A DNA stretch of 64,000 nt from Channallabes apus. Its lineage: Eukaryota; Chordata; Actinopteri; Siluriformes; Clariidae. Within the stretch, counting starts at the first letter, position 1, and the number at the start of each line of letters is the position of its first letter. Of the stretch, positions 51,301 to 61,600 are shown piece by piece. Location: positions 21,534,651 to 21,598,650 of the forward strand of contig CM060118.1 in assembly GCA_030522415.1 (NCBI GenBank), written 5' to 3'. The notes under the pieces were generated by a model. The model was not told where the DNA came from and did not search any database. It saw only the letters and a program-made list of their open reading frames with translations. Both the position numbers and the translations under genes were made by a program.

Positions 51301-54300
51301 GTCTTTCTTTTAAACTCCACTGAAACAGAGAACAAGGACGTATTAGAGAAAGAAGCTCATCTGAAAGAGGGTTTTGATGCATTTGGTGAAAACCAGCCAA
51401 ACAGCGATATTTCACTTCTGCCTGCGGCTTCAGCAGATGGTAAAGATCTTGCTGCACAGACCAGCTATCAACAGGTACAGAATACTTCATGGATTCAAAC
51501 TGAAATTAGCATGATCCAACAAAACAAGGCGTGGACAGGAAACGACATATGCAATAAAAGTGAAGACCAGCACCCATCATCTACATCTCAGCTGAAAATG
51601 AGGAGCAGCACTCGAAGTTTTGACAATATAGATGGGGGAACTGGGGGCTTTCAAGATGACAGGCCACGACAGGTGACTGGTTTTGCCTCTTTACCACCAC
51701 TAACAGTTCATGAGAATCTGTGGCATCCAGTACACGAGACAAGCTTTAGCTTTCAGGGGTTATTTAGCAACAGGGAAGCAGACCCACCCCAAAAAGATGA
51801 TAATACCAAGTGTGAAAGTACCTGTAAAGCTGAAGTGACGGAGGAAAACATGACTGTAAAAGAAAATCCTGAAAAGCATATTGTTGGCAATATCGGAAAT
51901 GATTCAAAAGATACAACTTCTAATAATATCACAATGAGGTCAGAAGAGTCAAAGAAGAGTGTGAGTACTAATGAGACGGAGACCTCTGAGAACAATGCTG
52001 TGACCCAAAATCCTGATCTGCTTTCAAAAAACAAAGAAGAGAATCAAGGAAAGAATAAACTTGTAATGATGACCGAGAGCACCCTTGAGCAAAATCCCAC
52101 ACTGAAGGATACTAATGAAAAAGCAGGGGAACTGCAAGATACTATTCTGGAATATGGTGGAAGTGACAAGATGAAGCTTGTCAATCTTTCTGACCCTATT
52201 GTGTCTGATGTAGAGAATAAATCTGAGGTTGTGCTCACCACCAAAGACGTGGATAGAAGGCTAGCTACGTCAATGGAATATGATGTGAAGGAATCTTTTG
52301 AAGATGATTTGCATAGCATTTTGAGTGTTCAGCAGGAGTCCAAGTTGCAAACTTCAGAAAATGTTGCTCTGGAATGCAGTATAAAATCTGAGGAAAAATT
52401 CCTCTCCTGTTCAGATGTAAACGATCTGCTGCACAGTCACTCTCCTGACAGCCCAGCCATATCCAAGAAGGACTTCAAATCAAATACAGAACAACCCGGT
52501 GCAATTTTCAATGGATGTCCTCCAGCAAAATTTGAAGAGCACATAAGTGAGCTCCAATATCAGACAGACTCCAGGCATGACAATGGACCAGCTTCAGAAG
52601 ATGCCACTGATGTTGTGAGTACAAAAGATCCCACGTTTACTGCTATAAAAGTATCCAGCCCAGTGGAAGGGAGTGTACCCTCTAGCTGTGCCAATATTCA
52701 AATGGATACTAAAGTGCCTGTTGTGCTCAGGCCTCCTGGCCCTATGATGAGTCACTGGGAGGTCATTAATGACTATAATGTTTTTCTCCCAGGAGAGGAT
52801 AGTAATTTGACTAAGTGCAACCTAGATGTTGATAAGACCTCCAAAAATGGAAAGCCTGAAGTGGATATTAAGCTTGAGGCACTTGAGAAACTTTTAATTA
52901 CTTGTCATAAAGAAGAACCATCTGCTGCAGAATGTTCCAAAACAGAGAATATACTGTCAAGCCAGTCTTCTAACAGTACAGACATATCTACACAGGATCA
53001 GATATCAAAGATTGCAGTCTTGGGGGAATATTCTCAATTAAAACCTGAAGAGAAGACAAGTGAGCTGCAATATCAAACAGATTTAGGTCATAGCAGTAAA
53101 GCAGTCTCAGAAGTTGCGATGAGTGTTGAGTCTACAAAAGACCTCACACCTCCTGAAATAGATGTATCCGTCATAGGGGAAGGGGAAGTTTTATCTTCCA
53201 ACATTCAAAGTGATCCTAAAGTACCTCCTGGCCTGATGATGAGTCACTCGGAGGTCACTAATGAATATAATGTTTCTGGCTCAGAAGAGGAAACACAGTG
53301 CAACTATAATAAAATCAGTACTCTGAACAATGTAAGTGTGGGTGCAACAGATATGAGAAATGAGATTATGAAAAATTATACTGTAGAAAAACTTGATGTG
53401 GCTTCTGACTCTGTGGCAACAAAGAAAAAGAAAAATGAAAAGGATAGCAGATCTTTGTTGATGAATGTGTTGGTCCAAGATATAATAACAGACGATGATT
53501 CTTCCAAGCAAGATATCAAGTTGGCTTCTAAAGAAGTGGATGGTACTACTTTGCCAAGAACTAGTGATGATAATAAGAATATGATCATTTCAAGTCAGTT
53601 TACTATCAGTTCAGACCATTTCCAACAGAATTCGAATTCAAATACTGTGGTCTTGGAGGAATGTGCCAAAACAAAACCTGAAGAGAACTTGATTAAGCTG
53701 CAATATCAAACAGATACAGATCATGACAGTGGAGCAGTCTCAGACATTGGCATTAGTATAATGTCTACAAAAGACCTCCCATCTCTTGATATTGCTGCAT
53801 GTGGTAGAAGCGAAGGGGAAGTTTCATGTTCCAATATTAAAAATGCTCTTATAGAAACATTTGAGCTTTCAGAACCTCAGGAGGCAAAGAGAGAGAAAAT
53901 GGGAAATGATAACAGCTCTTCCTGTATAAATGAGTTAATTCCAGCTGTAAAAACTGTCATGGCGTCTCCTGTGCAGGATACCAAGTTAGAATTAGCAAAA
54001 GTGGAAGGTGCTAATTTGGCACTTGGCAGCTTACATAGTGATGAAAATGCAAATAAGGAGATTGATTTTATGGTACAAATGGAAAAAGCTGAAGTGCTTC
54101 TAACAAGGGAAGCAGGGAGACAAATAAGTCCTCATCACGATAAGGATAAAATTATACATACAAAATATATAACTGAAGTTAGTAGTGTAGCACTGGGCAC
54201 TGAGCAAAGAACACAATCTGTACCTCTCGTTTCACAGCACTGTGATGACAGCAAATTCTATGACAAATGTGATGTAATCTCTAAGCCAGATACGTCAGCA

Positions 54301-57300
54301 GCAGATAAAGTTTGCTTGTCATTTGGATATGCCAGCTCTGAATCAGAGGACAGAATGGCTGATTCTCAGGCCTCAGCATCTGCCTATGCAAAGTCGAATT
54401 TCTTGGTAGAGGCTGATACACCTATGGCTAAGGAAAAGTGTGAGATTGAACACTCCACTGTGATGTCACAAGACTCAAGCCTCACACCTGCTTCCTCTGA
54501 AATCAACCCTGTTCTAAATCAGGTGCTGTTAGAGGATACAGACCGTTTTAATAAAGATGATACAGTTAGAATAAATATAATGCTTCAGGAACATATTGAA
54601 GAAGAAAACCAGATGATTGAGTTGGAGCAAATCGAAGAACCTGCATGTGTAAATAATACTAGTCTATTTAAAGGACAACCTGAATCAGATAAACTTTCTG
54701 TTTCTGAAAATAAAATGAAGTCTGAGCAGTTTATCAATAACATAGGTACATTGGAGGATGGACCATCTGGAAGCCTTAAAGATGACATAAACACAAACAA
54801 GCAAACAGTAACTTTAGATGGACCACAAAAGATCAATCAAAATGTAGCGATAGAAGCAGAAAAAGTACAAACCGATGCTAAGCAGAAATTGATGAAGGTG
54901 GATCAGATGGAAACATCAGTAGGAAAAAAGAACAATGAAGACGAAAAACACTTAGATGAAACAGTACCAGAAACAACTTTGAAGGCTTGTCTTTCTGATT
55001 CGCCTGTAATCCCCACAGAGTTTGCGGAAGAAGTGCAGAGCTTTGGTACGGATTTGATTGAAACCACTCATCCATCCATGGATCAGGACCTGATGCAAGT
55101 GGCATGCTGTGAGAGAGAGCAGACACAAGGCCAGATAGCATTTAGTAAATTGGATTTGGCACCTGGTTTAAATATTAAGTCCCAGCCTACAGAATTAAAA
55201 CAACCACAAGAATGTATTAAAGCTGCAGAAACAGTGGAAAGTAAAGATTTAGAAAAGTATGATGATGCTTCGCTAAAAGAATTAAAATTTAGTTGTCCTA
55301 GTTATGAAGAGCACAACGATAAGATTCGGGAAAGCATAGCTGAATCTGAGACCTCCTGTAATAATTTGGGGAAGTTAGAAAATGTCACATTGATGACGAA
55401 TCATGACGATGTCTTTACCGGGAGAGATGGGTGTCTTGATGGTAACACAAATCAAAGTGAACTCAGTATCAAGCAAACAGACGTTGAAGATGTCTCTTCT
55501 ATAGTTAAAGACATGAATGAAAATAGCGCAGAAGGTAGAATCCTAGAAAATGAGATTAAGGTGGACAATCAAGAAAATAATTTCCTGAGCATTTCTGCAC
55601 AATCACTTGAAAATACAGAGCTTAACACAGTACCTGTCATTCAAGCATCACAAGAAAGTAAAAGCAAACCTCATGTGGGTCATATAAGTGACTCACAGGT
55701 CAGTGTGGATCCACCTGGACATGTGGAGGAAGTCATACCTGGACTTTGTGAAGCTGTGAAACTTTACAAAGTTAGAGAAACCAGTGATTTCTCTAAGCCA
55801 TGTGAGAATTCTAGCACATCCCACCTCGAAAACAAAACAGAGGATCAGTGTCTCAGTGCCGTAACCTTTGGCAAGAACAAGTGTACTGAAGAGTGCGCTA
55901 GTGTCCAGGCTGAGGTGATACTTGCATCTGTTTACAGATCTCTTGTTGAGAACGTGGAGAGTGAGGGTGTCGTTGATGCCACAAAAGACGTGGATAGAGG
56001 TTATGAAAATAAAGCTCAAATCCACAATCTCGAACTCCCTTGTACATCCCTCCAGTGTGATACTTTGGAGACAGACCTCCACAATGAGGCATCCGTAGAT
56101 GTCAATCATTCACTAAACAAAAAAATATGGCAGGACACATTTGAATCTGAAGCACAAAAGATTGAGTTGCATGGCCTTCCAACAAGTACAGGAACTGAAG
56201 AGGAGGCCAAAAATATGAAGACACAACCAGCTATTTCAGGAGAGGTCAAGCAGATGGAGCACAGGAAGGAAGAGCTAAGTGGATGCAAAGAGGAGGGAAG
56301 AGAGAATGAGACAGCAGAGGGCAGGAAACTCCCAGAGAAGTCTGAAAGGCCTGATACTAGTGCTGTAGAGTGTGATCTTACAGACATAAAGGAAGGAAAT
56401 GAGAGAAAATTGCCTGAACACAAAGAGGAGGACTCAGTTTCCTTCACAGTCAAAACAGCAAGTGGTAGGACTGATCTTCTGAAATCGAGTGTGAGTGACG
56501 GATTACAGACTGAACCGGAAAAAGAGCTCTCATCAAGCTCCAAACCCACTGCTATTGCCACGGTGTCAAGCTCACAGGACCTTTCCCAGACATTACTCAG
56601 TGCTAATGCAGACTCTGGTCATGAAGCTGCCAGTTCATTTATTCAGACGATGCGTGAAAATTCTTCAGATGTGTTGAAACCAGAGCATAGCTCAAAAGAT
56701 GGAAAAGTGGACTTTACTTTATCCGACAAAAATTTTCAGAAGGAAAATGGTGATAGCAATAAATACAATGAACAAGGATCAGCAGATGAAGACAGGTCAG
56801 GTATTCTGAGGACTAGTGCATTATTGGAGATGGATCTTTCAGACAGTCCAGGTGCAGCTGTTAGTCCTGTAATGAAACTGACTGAAAACACACTCAGTAC
56901 AGAAGAATCATGTGAAACCTCTGACTGGCTCAGAGCACTGAAGCAGGCAGCGTCTATATCGCAACCGCAACAGAAATATAAGCTCGAGACACCTTGTGGA
57001 TCTGCGGATAACAGGTACTTGTAGCCTGCTTAGGAGAGAATCGATGTAGTGATTATTCATATAATTTTTTTATCCATTTAATAAAATGTTTAGCAGATAT
57101 ACAGTACATTTCCAGTTTTTATTTTAGTTCGTTAAATATTTTTGGTAGTTGAAATTACTTTGGGTGAAGAAGAAGTTAACAAGCATTTTGAAGGTTCCAA
57201 TATGATTGTATCTTTGCACTTGTGTGTATACATACATCTAAAGACTGTTTTTTATCATGAAGCTGCCTGAGCATTTCAGAGCTAGGAGCGCTTCCTGTAG

Positions 57301-58323
57301 TAAAAAAAAATATTAAGGCAACTCATTAAAAGTTATTTGATCGTTATGTTTAAAAAATGTGAGTAAACATGGTTATAATGTCAGTCAAATGGCAGTCATT
57401 GTTCTTGGCTGCGTTTTATGACAAATATTACCCCACTCTCTAGCCAAGTCTTGAGGTCTGGCTTCAATTTACATAAGGTTAGGAAGTATAGACATGGGAG
57501 ATTGTATAAGTTATTGTGGTGGTTTTTGAAAGGTTGCATATCTACTATGGCCCATTATCTCCTGAAGGTGATCTCAGCAATGACATCATCTCATGCCCTT
57601 TGTGGCAAGAAAGAGCCTATTCATACGGACACCCAACAGAACATCGCCCTCACAGAGACTATAAACAATTGCTAATGCGATCGTTGTATTGTAATGCACT
57701 CTTGATCAGTTCTTGACCTGTTTTTCTATGCTTGTTGTTTCTCCCTAGACCTTTTGAAACGCTTGATAAACCTCAAGCTGAACCAGAGTCTCTTTCCCCC
57801 ACTAAAGAGAGTGAGTCTGTCGTAAAGGAGCACCCAGAGGATCCACTAGACAGCAGGTATGAACTTCATTACCCTATTTTATCACCTTTGCAAATAGTTT
57901 TTTTTTATCCTATAAGCTGTTGATTGTTTTTGTTAGAAAAAAATACCAGATTCAACCTTTTATTTAGGTTTTCAGTATAGATGAATTACTCACTAATTAA
58001 TGGTATGTTTGTTTCTTTCACTCTTTACCGACCTTGCAAGAAAACCACATAGCCACACCATAGAGCACTTGCTGCCTGTCAGTCATACCCTTTGACCCAG
58101 AAGTTTACTAGACAGACTGGGGCCAACAAGTGACAGACATTATAACATCTTCTATCCTTTTAGTTTATAAATATACAAAAGGTTAGCCCTTTAGTTCATG
58201 CTGGTAATTACTGGGGCTGTGTTCTGGTGCATAAGTGGTTTTAGCGTACTGAAAAGTAGACCTCTGATTCTTTCTGACTTTCTTGCATATGTGGTCCACA
58301 AAGAATGTAGGCTACACGTGTGA

Positions 58324-58358
<35 letters not shown>

Positions 58359-58564
58359 TGTGTGTGTGTTCTGGCGAATTTGAGTGCAAGAATGTGCAAC
58401 CATGCATATATATATGTTTGCTATTTGCGCCAACACCCTCACATGAGGTCATTTCTAGAGGCCTATCAGTGTAGAACAAAAGGGATGGAGCAGTAGCACA
58501 CTCAAGACCAGTGTGAATGAGTGAGTCAGAATGTGTGTGTGTGTGTGTGTGTGCATGTGTGTGT

Positions 58565-58601
<37 letters not shown>

Positions 58602-61600
58602 GAGGTATTTTGAGTGCAGCGCCTAAAGGGAATACCCTCCATGCTGTAGTGTGTAGTCTGTACTCACTCAGGCTAGTGGACTCGGTGCGCTTCAAACCTT
58701 GGTAAGTTCTGCACTCATTTCACCATCCCTAAAGTTTACTGAGGCTCATGCATACATTAAGTGCTAATAATTTTCAGTCCACTACAGATGGAAAGTGGGA
58801 GGAACTCTATGTGGTGTAGAGAAGCATCTTGCTTCTACTTCTCGCTCTCTCATTCCTGATTTCAAACAGATGACTATGCTCGGTATGATCGCCGCTGTGA
58901 AACATCTTTTGGGATTTAAATATTACTGTCAGTGAAAAAAGCTAAATAAATATAACACTAAGATTTTTGCATGATAAATTCTCCGTCTGTTCAGCTCTTT
59001 CCACTCTGACTAACATAAACAAGTGCTAACAAGCCACAAGTGGATATGCACATGTTCACCATAACAGTAACAGATGGTGTTCACCTGCATGTAAGCATTA
59101 TCATTACTTTTAGATCTCACTGACCTAAACACATATTACCTATGACAGTTGTTGGGTATTCACTTTTCTAGCTGCTTGATTCTTTAAATAGTTATTTATA
59201 TTTTAGAAATAGTCTATTCTCAGAGTTTATCATAAAAGGATTAGGCAAGATAAAAGCTTTGTGTATTCTTTGAAGTAAATTTTATGTATTTGTATGGAAA
59301 CCTCAGTCCTGGAAAAGGGGCTTTTTTATGTTACGTTACCACAAATTTATTGCACGAAAAAATATACTCTAATTGTATAGTTTGCTAATATTTTGAAAAA
59401 TTTAATACTTTACTAAAAGGTTTGCCTAAAATTTCCAGTCACATTACTCAGAATTTCTAAGGGGTTCCAAAATGATGGATGAAAAGTTTTCTTAATGTAA
59501 AGGAAAAATGCCCACACAAAAGTGATTCAGATGAATAATTTTAAGAATTAGAGGTATTGTGGTAATTCATGGTCACTCTGGGGAAAAAACTGTCTGGAAA
59601 GCACAAACTAAAAATATGTAAGCCGTTTTATATGGCTACTCAACTATAATTCTATATATAACTATAGAACTCAACGATAATTGCCTTGAATTGCTTCTGG
59701 TGGAGCATAAAAATTGTGAAAACTGCTTTATACACTAGTTGCATTGTTATGTGCCAGCTCCTTTAGCTACTTTTATTTATTGCAGTCTGTTTGTTATTAG
59801 ACACTGTCTGGGCCTCTAGACTTATTTTAGAAAATACAGCTGCTCCCAAGTGATTATGTTGTGTGAGAATATATGTTAATACGTATTTGTGTGTATGTGT
59901 CAGAGAGAGATAACGGTGATGCTCGGCATCTTTTACAACCTCTTCTTTTGTTCTTGCAATTATCTTGGCATTATAGATAACTTTCAGCGAAAGTTTATTG
60001 AGATGTTATACTCATATTATATTCAGGTTATATGAGATGCACAGATCTGAGGTGGTTTTATAGGGCTTGGTTGATTAATACGGGATGTATTGGAAATGCT
60101 TGAAGTGTATTGGAAGTGTATTGGAGATGCTTATAGTATGCAATGCTAAGTTATGCTAAGCTATGCAATGCACAGTTGTTGAAGGAGTGTGGATGTCTGG
60201 AGGCTGATACGCATAAGTGAGGTATATTTTTAGAGTGTGGCAGGAGGCTGGCCCTCACTATGAGCAGCTGGAAGACCGTCTGCTGTCTACCCAATTGGGC
60301 TTTTGCCATCATTCTTTGTCTAATATTTATTATGATGTATGGATTTTTTGTATCTTACATGTTGTTCATACTTTGGATGTGAGTCAATAGCATGCAATCA
60401 CCTGATACAATTTCCTGAATTACAGTACACTTACTGTATGACTAAAGTTTTATGCAAAATATGTGGTTTTATATTAATTTCGTCAAATAATATATTGTAC
60501 TAAAATATGCTGGCAATTCAGATGGAATTACATTCCAATACTCTATTCCAGTATAGCATTACATTCTAGAACAGGGGTACTCAAATATAAATTTGAAAGG
60601 TCCACTTGGAAAATTTCTATTCATTCTGAGGTCCGGAAAAATGACAGTCCAATTTCAACTACAAAAAAAGGCAAACCCTAAATTTTCGAACAATACCGAA
60701 AAATGACATGGTAGTCCTTTTAGTGTGAATGGTGACATCATCTTTGTGCCACCAGTTGTTTGAACTTGGGTATAAAAGGTGTGAGGACCAGGTGGAGGCA
60801 CTGATGTAAATGTTCATTGGTGAAGCTGCTGCGATATGTTTTTCACCGCGCTCATAGTTGAAACGGCAGATTGACAACAGTACGTTGAGGAAAACATTAT
60901 GAGAATTTGAAGGGCCATATTCTGCAGGACAGGAACACCTGCTGCAGTAACCATCTTTGTCCAGAAGGTGAGAAGGTCACCACTTTTGATTGCTAGATTA
61001 AGCACATTGGTTTTCTGCTTCCCACGAGGAGCACGAATGCATATTTTTCTGTCCACTCACTCTTAAATTCTCTGTTTTCAAAATCAATTTATATCAATGG
61101 CCAGCTTTGAGCACACCATTAGGATATTAAGGACATATTATAATAAACAGAATGAGTAGCTCACCTCTTATATCTTCCACGAGTCGTTCGTTCTTTTGAA
61201 TCTATGGGAGTCACGTGACAATAGACCGAAAAACTCGGGATTCGTTGAGAACCATTCAATACATAGCATACGGAGGTTTTGCGATGATTTGCGCATGCGC
61301 GCCCAGTAGAAAATGAACGAATCACTCTCGGAGACGACTCGTTCTTCTGAGTCACGTTAAAGATTCGTTCAAAAAGAACGAATCATTCATGAACGACCCA
61401 TCGCTAGAAGACTCAAAGATATATCGCGCGGAAACACAGTCGCGCACTTCATAGAGAACTCATTTGGATTATGATTAAATTAGCATGTTTGTTTTGGCGT
61501 CGGTCCTGATTTAACCGTATTTGGGTCCGGATGCGGACCGGAGTCCGCCTATTGAGTACCCCGGGTCTAGAAGAACATGTGGCACTTCTCCTCTTACCAG

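Noticed and set aside
50127..51335. 402-codon open frame on the minus strand inside the tacc2 giant exon
   Set aside because: It is the antisense of a Glu/Lys/Ser/Thr-rich coding exon, which rarely makes stops on the other strand. No splice, start or homology evidence supports it.
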